From Omphiscola glabra (lineage: Eukaryota; Mollusca; Gastropoda; Lymnaeidae): 64,000 bases of DNA. The notes under the pieces are model-generated. The model was not told the DNA's origin and ran no database searches. It saw only the letters and a program-made list of their open reading frames with translations. The stretch's first letter is position 1. Every line of letters starts with the position of its first letter. Positions 48,156 to 60,184 of this stretch are shown here, piece by piece. The position numbers and the translations under genes were made by a program. The DNA lies in the NCBI GenBank assembly GCA_964017045.1, contig OZ024809.1, positions 25,823,618 through 25,887,617 of the forward strand. The letters are read 5' to 3'.

Positions 48156-49204
48156 TAAAAGACATGCCCCGTAGGGGTCCCTTTCCATAATTGCACCGTT
48201 TTAGTTATGCCTAAGATGGGGTCCTTTATACATCAGTCAGATAAATAATAACGTTAAAGTTTAAAAGATGTCCCATTACAATCGGTCTAAAAAAGCCGCA
48301 GATACAGCTTTTGGATCACGTGCTGGGCAATGATATGTATAACGTATATATAAATATATAAATTCTTATAATTATTTATTTATTAATTTCTTGCATTGAA
48401 TCAGATGTATCACAGATAACTGATATTTACTGAACAGTAAATAAAGACTTTTAAAATAAATTTTACGGAACAGCTACACCATTGACTTGTCCACTAATAA
48501 ATCGCAAAACCCTTGGACAGATGTAAAATAGCATTCTGAAAATCGAACATGAAAATAGTTTTTGGTGATTGCTTACAATCTGCTTACAATCGTTTATCAC
48601 AGGCAATGTTCCACGCTAAGGCTTCCAATCATGTCCCACTCTAATCAGTTTTGCCTTATGCTGAAGAATCCCACTGTCGTAATTAAAATCTAAGCCAGCT
48701 CGGGACATTTTAGTCCGGCATGTCGGAGAGTATTTCATTGATCAGAATGATAACAGTCGCCAGTCTCATTATGAGAGCCTGGATAGATGATGAGATCTAC
48801 GTTACACTAACTGACATCAGCAGTACGCAGAGGTCGAATAACACAGCCATTAACCCACTGTGAGTGTGTATTATTCAATTATTTATAATAACTGTATTCT
48901 AAAATTAAAATCCTTAGAAATCGATATTCAAAAGCTTTAGCGTCCTGACCTTGAACCCTGCCTCGTCGAAGCAACCTTAATGCAGTGCTGCAAAGTGAAA
49001 GCAGGGGTTTCTTCTTAAGTCAAGCAGAACTGAATTGCGTAATATTTTAATGACTATGAATGTGTAGTCAATACATTTTGAGGAGAGGGTTGTGAAGGGG
49101 AGGGGTAAGATGTTGACTAATGTTTCCACTTCGATAATCTGATAAGGCAACTCCCAAAATCGCTCTGATCTCATTTAAACAGAACAAGTAGGTCCCACAA
49201 TAGT
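48156..49204. other. spacer, nothing recognised
   Basis: AT-rich single-copy DNA with no supported gene. Confidence 0.5.
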
Positions 49205-49290
49205 AATGTTGACGTGTGCATGTGTTGACGTGTGCATGTGTTGACGTGTGCATTTTTAGACGTGTGCATGTGTTGACGTGTGCAGGAGTA
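49205..49290. repeat. 16-bp repeat, about 5 copies
   Basis: The unit is gttgacgtgtgcatgt. Confidence 0.92.
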
Positions 49291-49964
49291 CGCATGGCCT
49301 TCATTCAGATTTACAGTAGTTTATTTGCAAATCTCCGAATAAGATTTGACATCTCAGATTCGATTAGGTTTTGACAACTACGCGTGGGTTCACTCGATTC
49401 ATTCGTCAATATCATCCTTTTGAATTTGTTAATTGTATTTGTGTGTGTTTCTAAGTATATTTGTGTGTGTTGTGTGTCTGTATGAGTGCATGACTGTGTA
49501 AGTTCTCTCTCTCTCTCTCTGTACCCCTGCCTATGGTTAGGCTTTCCGCGCTGCACATACAAATATTAGCAAACATAACCATGACATTAAAAAAAGTACA
49601 TGAATTTATTTAATTAAAAACAGCAGTATACATTTTTTTTTTTTTAAAACGAACTAAAAAAAGATATATTCACGCCGCCCACCCCTGAACTATTTCCATT
49701 TCATTTCAAGCCATGGACGGCACCCAGCAGCATCATTCATCGGTCAGAGGGAGGGAATCAATCGAGATTATAGAGTTTAAAGAGATGGGTCTTAAGTGCG
49801 GTAATGAAGGCCTGGGTGGTCGTTATATTGCGGAAAGTCTTGGCAGAAAACGCACTGAAACACCACCATCTGATTATTGTTTGTCCTTTGTAAGCAAAGA
49901 GGATTACCAAGTCAATATTTGAACTTGAGAAGTAACCTTGACTTGACCTGTAATTTATTTAAAG
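49291..49964. other. spacer, nothing recognised
   Basis: Single-copy DNA with a short GT-rich part at 49438-49500 and (CT)n at 49505-49520. It ends at the left terminus of a large hAT element. Confidence 0.5.
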
Positions 49965-50572
49965 CAGGGGTCTCAAACTCGCGGCCCACGGGTCATATGC
50001 GGCCCGCAAGACGATGCTTTGAGGCCCGATATCTGACAGCAAAGTTTAGTGTTAATGCGGCCCTCACGTTTACCCGTTCTCATATCTATAATGTGACCCT
50101 CAGCGACGGTTTCAGTCGAGTTTCACCGACTAGTCTCATTCTGATTTTATTATGTTTGTATAGATTTGGACGTTCATCATAATGGTAAAATCTTTTTTAA
50201 TATCGAACTAAAAGTTTTTATTTTATAGCATTTTATGAGACAAACATGGCCCAAGAGCGATTTTGAGAAAAGTTTAAAAAGTAAGATAGGGGGTAATGCA
50301 CAACCATAATTGTGTAAATCGTAGCAATCTGACACAGTACAAGAATCCCTATTAAAATTGCCACTAGTGATTACGAGTGAGGGAAATTCCGAACATGTCA
50401 ACTTAATCCCTTTCAAAATAGGGTTAATCAAAGAGGCGTTTTTCTGCGATACAAAAATAAAAATTCATCCTACCTACAATAGCATCTTCCTTCCGGTCAA
50501 TTATAAATAAGTATTGCAAGCACCTGCCTACTGCCTGAACTTGTTTTAGTCTTCAAAACCTTGATGGACAAG

Positions 50573-50905
50573 GATGGTGTGGTTGTTCCTGTACTAAGTG
50601 AAAGATTGACTGGTTGTTCTTGTACTAAGTGAAGGATGGTGTGGTTGTTCCTGTACTAAGTGAAGGATGGGGTGGTTGTTCCTGTACCAAGTGAAGGATG
50701 GTGTGGTTGTTCCTGTACTAAGTGAAGGATGGTGTGGTTGTTCCTGTACTAAGTGAAGGATGGGGTGGTTGTTCCTGTACCAAGTGAAGGATGGTGTGGT
50801 TGTTACTGTACTAAGTGAAGGATGGTGTGGTTGTTACTGTACTAAGTGAAGGATGGGGTGGTTGTTCCTGTACTAAGTGAAGGATAGGCTGGTTGTTTTT
50901 GTACT
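50573..50905. repeat. 31-bp minisatellite inside the hAT element, about 11 copies
   Basis: Units contain gtgtggttgttcctgtacta and agtgaaggatg, with ggggtgg and accaag variants. It directly precedes the transposase remnant. Its period equals that of the large array at 51541-58088, but the unit sequence differs. Confidence 0.94.
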
Positions 50906-50931
50906 AAGTAATCCCAAAGGGTTCATGGACT

Positions 50932-51408
50932 TGGCAACAAGAAGTTACAAGACCAGGGGCGTGTCAGTGTTGCACATGACAATGCCAGGGCATTCTTCAC
51001 AAAACTTCAAAACACACAGAGCCACTGTTAAACTTTTTGTTGACCCTTTCTCCTTCAATGTGGAAAATGACACCCCCACCCCAACATTTTTTGCGCTTCA
51101 AATGGAGCTGAGTGAAATTCAGTGCAAGTTTAGGGAGGTGAATGTAAAGACACATAACCATGGACAGTTTAAGAGAACATTGACCGCCACCTTGCCTGAG
51201 ATTTCAAGGTGCATGTGCCTTTTAGGGAGTACCTATCTGTGTGAAAAGCTCATTTCCACTATGGAATCAAAAGTCAAAGTTCAGGGTCAGTGCCAAACCT
51301 AATTATGAGCATCTTCGAGCTATGCCGAGGGCCTCTTTTTCACTCAAGCCAAATGTTGCTCAGCTGTATAAGAAGAAGCGCTGCCAGGTCTCTGGCAACA
51401 AAGAGTAG
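50932..51408 (+). pseudogene. hAT transposase C-terminal remnant
   Basis: The first frame reads KLFVDPFSFNVEN, LQMELSEIQCKF and CLLGSTYLCEKLISTMESK, the C-terminal dimerisation region of GTF2IRD2/ZBED-like hAT transposases. That frame ends at 51302. From about 51270 another frame continues the family as KFRVSAKPNYEHLRAM and PNVAQLYKKKRCQVSGNKE, ending in TAG at 51406-51408. A frameshift therefore separates the last 45 or so codons. The catalytic core upstream is not visible; a 31-bp array stands there instead. The second remnant, at 30334-30630, is from a related but distinct element. Confidence 0.87.
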
Positions 51409-51540
51409 GAGGAAGAAAGTGAAGCCTAGTTCTTGAGAACCCTTAATGTTTTTATTTGATATTTAGAAAGGTTGAGCAGATTGTAACAGTTGCACTTTAT
51501 TGAATTTGTAATCTCATTTTTTTGGTGTGGAATACTTGTT

Positions 51541-54500
51541 GTGGTCCAGTGTCACTCAGACTATACCTCCTGTGGTCCAGTCTCACTCAGACTATACCTC
51601 CTGTGGTCCAGTGTCACTCAGACTATACCTCCTGTGGTCCAGTGTCACTCAGACTATACCTCCTGTGGTCCAGTGTCACTCAGACTATACATCCTGTGGT
51701 CCAGTGTCACTCAGACTATACCTCCTGTGGTCCAGTGTCACTCAGACTATACCTCCTGTGGTCCAGTGTCACTCAGACTATACCTCCTGTGGTCCAGTGT
51801 CACTCAGACTATACCTCCTGTGGTCCAGTGTCACTCAGACTATACCTCCTGTGGTCCAGTCTCACTGAGACTCTACCTCCTGTGGTCCAGTCTCACTTAG
51901 ACTCTACCTCCTGTGGTCCAGTCTCACTTAGACTATACCTCCTGTGGTCCAGTGTCACTTAGACTCTACCTCCTGTGGTCCAGTCTCACTTAGACTCTAC
52001 CTCCTGTGGTCCAGTCTCACTTAGACTATACCTCCTGTGGTCCAGTGTCACTCAGACTATACCTCCTGTGGTCCAGTCTCACTCAGACTATACCTCCTGT
52101 GGTCCAGTGTCACTCAGACTATACCTCCTGTGGTCCAGTGTCACTCAGACTATACCTCCTGTGGTCCAGTCTCACTCAGACTATACCTCCTGTGGTCCAG
52201 TGTCACTCAGACTATACCTCCTGTGGTCCAGTCTCACTCAGACTATACCTCCTGTGGTCCAGTGTCACTCAGACTATACCTCCTGTGGTCCAGTCTCACT
52301 CAGACTATACCTCCTGTGGTCCAGTGTCACTCAGACTATACCTCCTGTGGTCCAGTGTCACTCAGACTATACCTCCTGTGGTCCAGTGTCACTCAGACTA
52401 TACCTCCTGTGGTCCAGTGTCACTCAGACTATACCTCCTGTGGTCCAGTGTCACTCAGACTATACCTCCTGTGGTCCAGTGTCACTCAGACTATACCTCC
52501 TGTGGTCCAGTGTCACTCAGACTATACCTCCTGTGGTCCAGTGTCACTGAGACTATACCTCCTGTGGTCCAGTGTCACTGAGACTATACCTCCTGTGGTC
52601 CAGTGTCACTGAGACTATACCTCCTGTGGTCCAGTGTCACTCAGACTATACCTCCTGTGGTCCAGTGTCACTCAGACTATACCTCCTGTGGTCCAGTGTC
52701 ACTCAGACTATACCTCCTGTGGTCCAGTGTCACTGAGACTATACCTCCTGTGGTCCAGTGTCACTCAGACTATACCTCCTGTGGTCCAGTGTCACTCGGA
52801 CTATACCTCCTGTGGTCCAGTGTCACTCAGACTATACCTCCTGTGGTCCAGTGTCACTCAGACTATACCTCCTGTGGTCCAGTGTCACTCAGACTATACC
52901 TCCTGTGGTCCAGTGTCACTCAGACTATACCTCCTGTGGTCCAGTGTCACTCAGACTATACCTCCTGTGGTCCAGTGTCACTCAGACTATACCTCCTGTG
53001 GTCCAGTGTCACTCAGACTATACCTCCTGTGGTCCAGTGTCACTCAGACTATACCTCCTGTGGTCCAGTGTCACTGAGACTATACCTCCTGTGGTCCAGT
53101 GTCACTCAGACTATACCTCCTGTGGTCCAGTGTCACTCAGACTATACCTCCTGTGGTCCAGTGTCACTCAGACTATACCTCCTGTGGTCCAGTGTCACTC
53201 AGACTATACCTCCTGTGGTCCAGTGTCACTCAGACTATACCTCCTGTGGTCCAGTGTCACTCAGACTATACCTCCTGTGGTCCAGTGTCACTCAGACTAT
53301 ACCTCCTGTGGTCCAGTGTCACTCAGACTATACCTCCTGTGGTCCAGTGTCACTCAGACTATACCTCCTGTGGTCCAGTGTCACTCAGACTATACCTCCT
53401 GTGGTCCAGTGTCACTGAGACTATACCTCCTGTGGTCCAGTGTCACTCAGACTATACCTCCTGTGGTCCAGTGTCACTGAGACTATACCTCCTGTGGTCC
53501 AGTGTCACTCAGACTATACCTCCTGTGGTCCAGTGTCACTGAGACTATACCTCCTGTGGTCCAGTGTCACTCAGACTATACCTCCTGTGGTCCAGTGTCA
53601 CTCAGACTATACCTCCTGTGGTCCAGTGTCACTCAGACTATACCTCCTGTGGTCCAGTATCACTCAGACTATACCTCCTGTGGTCCAGTGTCACTCAGAC
53701 TATACCTCCTGTGGTCCAGTGTCACTCAGACTATACCTCCTGTGGTCCAGTCTCACTCAGACTATACCTCCTGTGGTCCAGTGTCACTCAGACTATACCT
53801 CCTGTGGTCCAGTGTCACTCAGACTATACCTCCTGTGGTCCAGTGTCACTCAGACTATACCTCCTGTGGTCCAGTGTCACTCAGACTATACCTCCTGTGG
53901 TCCAGTGTCACTCAGACTATACCTCCTGTGGTCCAGTGTCACTCAGACTATACCTCCTGTGGTCCAGTGTCACTCAGACTATACCTCCTGTGGTCCAGTG
54001 TCACTCAGACTATACCTCCTGTGGTCCAGTGTCACTCAGACTATACCTCCTGTGGTCCAGTGTCACTCAGACTATACCTCCTGTGGTCCAGTGTCACTCA
54101 GACTATACCTCCTGTGGTCCAGTGTCACTCAGACTATACTTCCTGTGGTCCAGTGTCACTGAGACTATACCTCCTGTGGTCCAGTGTCACTCAGACTATA
54201 CCTCCTGTGGTCCAGTGTCACTCAGACTATACCTCCTGTGGTCCAGTGTCACTCAGACTATACCTCCTGTGGTCCAGTGTCACTCAGACTCTACCTCCTG
54301 TGGTCCAGTGTCACTCAGACTATACCTCCTGTGGTCCAGTGTCACTCAGACTATACCTCCTGTGGTCCAGTGTCACTCAGACTATACCTCCTGTGGTCCA
54401 GTGTCACTCAGACTATACCTCCTGTGGTCCAGTGTCACTGAGACTATACCTCCTGTGGTCCAGTGTCACTCAGACTATACCTCCTGTGGTCCAGTGTCAC

Positions 54501-57500
54501 TCAGACTATACCTCCTGTGGTCCAGTGTCACTCAGACTATACCTCCTGTGGTCCAGTGTCACTGAGACTATACCTCCTGTGGTCCAGTGTCACTCAGACT
54601 ATACCTCCTGTGGTCCAGTGTCACTCAGACTATACCTCCTGTGGTCCAGTCTCACTCAGACTATACCTCCTGTGCTCCAGTGTCAGTCAGACTCTACCTC
54701 CTGTGGTCCAGTGTCACTCAGACTATACCTCCTGTGGTCCAGTGTCACTCAGACTATACCTCCTGTGGTCCAGTGTCACTCAGACTATACCTCCTGTGGT
54801 CCAGTGTCACTCAGACTATACCTCCTGTGGTCCAGTGTCACTCAGACTATACCTCCTGTGGTCCAGTGTCACTCAGACTATACCTCCTGTGGTCCAGTGT
54901 CACTCAGACTATACCTCCTGTGGTCCAGTGTCACTCAGACTATACCTCCTGTGGTCCAGTGTCACTCAGACTATACCTCCTGTGGTCCAGTGTCACTGAG
55001 ACTATACCTCCTGTGGTCCAGTGTCACTCAGACTATACCTCCTGTGGTCCAGTGTCACTGAGACTATACCTCCTGTGGTCCAGTGTCACTCAGACTATAC
55101 CTCCTGTGGTCCAGTGTCACTCAGACTATACCTCCTGTGGTCCAGTGTCACTCAGACTATACCTCCTGTGGTCCAGTGTCACTGAGACTATACCTCCTGT
55201 GGTCCAGTGTCACTCAGACTATACCTCCTGTGGTCCAGTGTCACTCAGACTATACCTCCTGTGGTCCAGTGTCACTCAGACTATACCTCCTGTGGTCCAG
55301 TGTCACTCAGACTATACCTCCTGTGGTCCAGTGTCACTCAGACTATACCTCCTGTGGTCCAGTGTCACTCAGACTATACCTCCTGTGGTCCAGTGTCACT
55401 CAGACTATACCTCCTGTGGTCCAGTGTCACTCAGACTATACCTCCTGTGGTCCAGTGTCACTCAGACTATACCTCCTGTGGTCCAGTCTCACTCAGACTC
55501 TACCTCCTGTGGTCCAGTGTCACTCAGACTATACCTCCTGTGGTCCAGTGTCACTCAGACTATACCTCCTGTGGTCCAGTGTCACTCAGACTATACTTCC
55601 TGTGGTCCAGTGTCACTGAGACTATACCTCCTGTGGTCCAGTGTCACTCAGACTATACCTCCTGTGGTCCAGTGTCACTCAGACTATACCTCCTGTGGTC
55701 CAGTGTCACTCAGACTATACCTCCTGTGGTCCAGTGTCACTCAGACTCTACCTCCTGTGGTCCAGTGTCACTCAGACTATACCTCCTGTGGTCCAGTGTC
55801 ACTCAGACTATACCTCCTGTGGTCCAGTGTCACTCAGACTATACCTCCTGTGGTCCAGTGTCACTCAGACTATACCTCCTGTGGTCCAGTGTCACTGAGA
55901 CTATACCTCCTGTGGTCCAGTGTCACTCAGACTATACCTCCTGTGGTCCAGTGTCACTCAGACTATACCTCCTGTTGTCCAGTGTCACTCAGACTATACC
56001 TCCTGTGGTCCAGTGTCACTGAGACTATACCTCCTGTGGTCCAGTGTCACTCAGACTATACCTCCTGTGGTCCAGTGTCACTCAGACTATACCTCCTGTG
56101 GTCCAGTCTCACTCAGACTATACCTCCTGTGCTCCAGTGTCAGTCAGACTCTACCTCCTGTGGTCCAGTGTCACTCAGACTATACCTCCTGTGGTCCAGT
56201 GTCACTCAGACTATACCTCCTGTGGTCCAGTGTCACTCAGACTATACCTCCTGTGGTCCAGTGTCACTCAGACTATACCTCCTGTGGTCCAGTGTCACTG
56301 AGACTATACCTCCTGTGGTCCAGTGTCACTCAGACTATACCTCCTGTGGTCCAGTGTCACTCAGACTATACCTCCTGTGGTCCAGTGTCACTGAGACTAT
56401 ACCTCCTGTGGTCCAGTGTCACTCAGACTATACCTCCTGTGGTCCAGTGTCACTGAGACTATACCTCCTGTGGTCCAGTGTCACTCAGACTATACCTCCT
56501 GTGGTCCAGTGTCACTGAGACTATACCTCCTGTGGTCCAGTGTCACTCAGACTATACCTCCTGTGGTCCAGTGTCACTCAGACTATACCTCCTGTGGTCC
56601 AGTGTCACTCAGACTATACCTCCTATGGTCCAGTGTCACTCAGACTATACCTCCTGTGGTCCAGTGTCACTCAGACTATACCTCCTGTGGTCCAGTGTCA
56701 CTCAGACTATACCTCCTGTGGTCCAGTGTCACTCAGACTATACCTCCTGTGGTCCAGTGTCACTCAGACTATACCTCCTGTGGTCCAGTGTCACTCAGAC
56801 TATACCTCCTGTGGTCCAGTGTCACTCAGACTATACCTCCTGTGGTCCAGTGTCACTCAGACTATACCTCCTGTGGTCCAGTGTCACTCAGACTATACCT
56901 CCTGTGGTCCAGTGTCACTCAGACTATACCTCCTGTGGTCCAGTCTCACTCAGACTCTACCTCCTGTGGTCCAGTGTCACTCAGACTATACCTCCTGTGG
57001 TCCAGTGTCACTGAGACTATACCTCCTGTGGTCCAGTGTCACTCAGACTATACCTCCTGTGGTCCAGTGTCACTCAGACTATACCTCCTGTGGTCCAGTG
57101 TCACTCAGACTATACCTCCTGTGGTCCAGTGTCACTGAGACTATACCTCCTGTGGTCCAGTGTCACTCAGACTATACCTCCTGTGGTCCAGTGTCACTCA
57201 GACTATACCTCCTGTGGTCCAGTGTCACTCAGACTATACCTCCTGTGGTCCAGTGTCACTCAGACTATACCTCCTGTGGTCCAGTGTCACTCAGACTATA
57301 CCTCCTGTGGTCCAGTGTCACTGAGACTATACCTCCTGTGGTCCAGTGTCACTCAGACTATACCTCCTGTGGTCCAGTGTCACTCAGACTATACCTCCTG
57401 TGGTCCAGTGTCACTGAGACTATACCTCCTGTGGTCCAGTGTCACTCAGACTATACCTCCTGTGGTCCAGTGTCACTCAGACTATACCTCCTGTGGTCCA

Positions 57501-58088
57501 GTGTCACTCAGACTATACCTCCTGTGGTCCAGTGTCACTGAGACTATACCTCCTGTGGTCCAGTGTCACTCAGACTATACCTCCTGTGGTCCAGTGTCAC
57601 TCAGACTATACCTCCTGTGGTCCAGTGTCACTGAGACTATACCTCCTGTGGTCCAGTGTCACTCAGACTATACCTCCTGTGGTCCAGTGTCACTCAGACT
57701 ATACCTCCTGTGGTCCAGTGTCACTCAGACTATACCTCCTGTGGTCCAGTGTCACTCAGACTATACCTCCTGTGGTCCAGTGTCACTCAGACTATACCTC
57801 CTGTGGTCCAGTGTCACTCAGACTATACCTCCTGTGGTCCAGTCTCACTCAGACTCTACCTCCTGTGGTCCAGTGTCACTCAGACTATACCTCCTGTGGT
57901 CCAGTGTCACTCAGACTATACCTCCTGTGGTCCAGTCTCACTTAGACTCTACCTCCTGTGGTCCAGTGTCACTCAGACTATACCTCCTGTGGTCCAGTCT
58001 CACTTAGACTCTACCTCCTGTGGTCCAGTCTCACTTAGACTCTACCTCCTGTGGTCCAGTCTCACTTAGACTCTACCTCCTGTGGTCC
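51541..58088. repeat. 31-bp satellite, 211 units in perfect register
   Basis: The consensus is gtgtcactcagactatacct followed by cctgtggtcca. gtggtcca stands at 51541 and at 58082, a distance of 6541 bp, exactly 211 x 31; marker units at 54672 and 56129 are also in register, so no net indel has accumulated. Differences are substitutions: CAG/GAG, gtgtcac/gtctcac, tatacc/ctacc. Rare markers recur 1457 bp (47 units) apart: ctatactt at 54134 and 55591, tgtgctcc at 54671 and 56128, and agactcta at 54286 and 55743. All three forward frames read the same 31-residue peptide, but the consensus unit has no ATG. The many long frames here are artefacts. Confidence 0.98.
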
Positions 58089-58191
58089 ACGGATAATTTG
58101 AGCTTGAGACCCTGGTTTAAAATGAGGGAGAGTTACTCAGTTCGTCAGCCTCACTCAATCGTCCTTGTCTATTTGATCCAATGGCAAGACT

Positions 58192-58535
58192 TAGTCAAGA
58201 CAACTAGAAAGACGCCAGGCAAGACTTAGTCAAGACAACTAGAAAGACGCCAGGCAAGACTTAGTCAAGACAACTAGAAAAACGCCAGGCAAGACTTAGT
58301 CAAGACAACTAGTAAGACGCCAGGCAAGACTTAGTTAAGAAAACTAGTAAGACGCCAGGCAAGACTTAGTCAAGACAACTAGAAAGACGCCAGGCAAGAC
58401 TTAGTCAAGACAACTAGTAAGACGCCAGGCAAGACTTAGTCAAGACAACTAGTAAGACGCCAGGCAAGACTTAGTCAAGACAACTAGAAAGACGCCAGGC
58501 AAGACTTAGTCAAGACAACTAGAAAGACGCCATGT
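58192..58535. repeat. 35-bp minisatellite, about 10 copies
   Basis: Units contain gcaagacttagtcaagacaa and ctagaaagacgccag, with an actagtaag variant. It begins 77 bp after the hAT element's right end and is unrelated to the 31-bp unit. Confidence 0.96.
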
Positions 58536-58657
58536 TGCAGTAGATGCCATGCAGAGTTTTTTAACATTATTTTTATTGATTATTGCTTTGCGTGTGTGTG
58601 TGCGTTTCACTGCTCTTCATGCGTTTCACGTCGCAGGAGTTGTAATGACCATCCCAG

Positions 58658-58982
58658 ACGGATCAAATTCAAATGTTCATTGTGTCAATATCCTCATCGG
58701 ATCAAATATTAAATCTTCATTGTGTCAATATCCTCATCGGATCAAATTTAAATCTTCATTGTGTCAATATCCTCATGGGATCAAATTCAAATGTTCATTG
58801 TGTCAATATCCTCATCGGATCAAATTCAAATGTTCTTTGTGTCAATATCCTCATCGGATCAAATTCAAATTTCATTGTGTCAATATCCTCATCGGATCAA
58901 ATTCAAATGTTCATTGTGTCAATATACTCATCGGATCAAATTCAAATGTTCATTGTGTCAATTTCTTCATCGGATCAAATTC
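58658..58982. repeat. 39-bp minisatellite, about 8 copies
   Basis: Units contain tcaaattcaaatgttcattg and tgtcaatatcctcatcgga. The first units differ (aaatattaaatc) from the later ones. Confidence 0.95.
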
Positions 58983-59039
58983 TCTGAAGCACTGGTCCTG
59001 AAAACAATTTCACTGATTGAAAGCTCAATAAGTGTTTAG

Positions 59040-59465
59040 TGGATTGATTGATTGAATACTTATAAATCACTTGTATCAATGCTACTTTAGCATGCTCACA
59101 GCGCTCTGATGTTATTAAATATATTTAAAGAAAAAATTCTTTAAATGTCTCTTCAATGATTTTTTTAATCATTTTCAATTTCCCTCAAAGATTGAGGCAA
59201 ACTGTTCCATAAGTTTGGCGCTATCGCTTCAAAAGAGCGCACTCCGTATGACTTCTTTCTGTGTCCATCCACACTGGGAACTCTCAGTAAGGAATGTGTT
59301 GAAAACCGCAGGTTCTTTAAGGATACGTGCTTAGAAATCAGTTCTTTAAGATATTCAGGTGCATAGCCTTCTATAACAGCTGTACGCCAGGGACAGAATT
59401 TTGTGGTCAATGCGCTCACAATGGGATTACTTAGTACAGGAAACCAATGGAGATCTCTGTATAGT
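59040..59465 (-). pseudogene. LINE reverse transcriptase C-terminal remnant, minus strand
   Basis: Read on the minus strand, the coding part begins near 59465 with RDLHWFPV, then YAPEYLKELIS, LRFSTHSLLRVPSV, KSYGVRSFEAIAPNLWNSL and PQSLREIEND. This is the C-terminal order of CR1/L2-type LINE reverse transcriptases (LHWLPV, APEYL-EL, YG-R-F--AAP-LWN-LP--IR). About 110 bp of 3' sequence follow, ending near 59040 in a short (CAAT)n tail, seen as gattgattgattg on the plus strand. The part between LHWFPV and YAPEYL no longer matches the family, so it is decayed. The family differs from the LINE at 46521. Confidence 0.82.
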
Positions 59466-59947
59466 GTGTAGTGTTTAGTGTATATGTAAGTGACCGGAAA
59501 TATTGTAATCTCATTGACTACCTTGGTCTTCCCATTATGTTAGTAGTAGAATGACTTCGTGCGCACTATGTCTGAAACCTATATATAACGCAGTTAATCA
59601 TAAGGGACACTGAAGTCTTCGACCGCAGAGAACCCTTTTCTTTGAAGGAAACCATTCAACCACGATATTGGCCCCACTCTCCCAGACTGGAAAACCTATT
59701 ACAAAAATATCACATCCCCCCCTCCACCCCAACCCGTCGTTTTCTCGTCAATTATTTTCTTGGAATATCTCGGAATCGAAAAAAGATGGGAACAAGTTTA
59801 GAAATCCACGTAATATGAGACCGGGGGGGGGGGGTGCTGCTAGAGGTCCTGGGGTGTGCGTGGGGAGGTGTAAAAATAGGAAATTAATGAATGGGAACCT
59901 CACGAACCCTAACATTTTTCTAAAAGTGTCCAATCTCCCCTCCATCG
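59466..59947. other. spacer with G run
   Basis: Single-copy DNA with G11 near 59823-59834. No gene. Confidence 0.5.
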
Positions 59948-60034
59948 CAATCCATACACATAGCCACACAGACACACACAGCCACACACAGCCACACACA
60001 GACGCACACAGACACACACAGACACACACAGCCA
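59948..60034. repeat. CACAGC/CACAGACA repeat
   Basis: Short imperfect repeats of cacacagacac and cacagccacacac. Confidence 0.92.
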
Positions 60035-60184
60035 GTTGTTATCTTCATTACTTCCTTCCCATCTCCCGTTTAATGTTGACACAGTGTTTGCCCAGGTGAT
60101 TGATTTTGTGCTTTTATCGATCTTTTTCACGTAATGCATCAAAATTATTCTTTACACTTAAAAAAAAACATATACCGCCACTGA

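Larger units (their letters stand above)
49965..58114 (+). mobile_element. hAT element enlarged to 8.15 kb by internal satellites
   Basis: The left end caggggtctcaaactcgcgg and the right end gagcttgagaccctg (reverse complement cagggtctcaagctc) are imperfect terminal inverted repeats. Flanking 8-mers atttaaag (49957-49964) and gtttaaaa (58115-58122) share the central six bases. Between the ends lie, in order, subterminal cggcccgc text, a 31-bp-period array (50573-50905), a decayed transposase end (50932-51408) and the 6.5-kb 31-bp satellite (51541-58088), which stops only 26 bp from the right terminus. The simplest reading is one dead hAT copy enlarged by tandem amplification. Two unrelated hAT ends around a satellite is the alternative. 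Confidence 0.75.

Noticed and set aside
58629..58644. SINE fragment (cgtcgcaggagttgta resembles 29746-29761)
   Set aside because: A 15-base match is within chance for a window this long, and the flanks do not align.
50900..59460. Shared gtactaagtaatccca between the hAT element (near 50903) and the minus-strand LINE (near 59430)
   Set aside because: A single 16-base match with no extension can arise by chance in 64 kb compared with itself.
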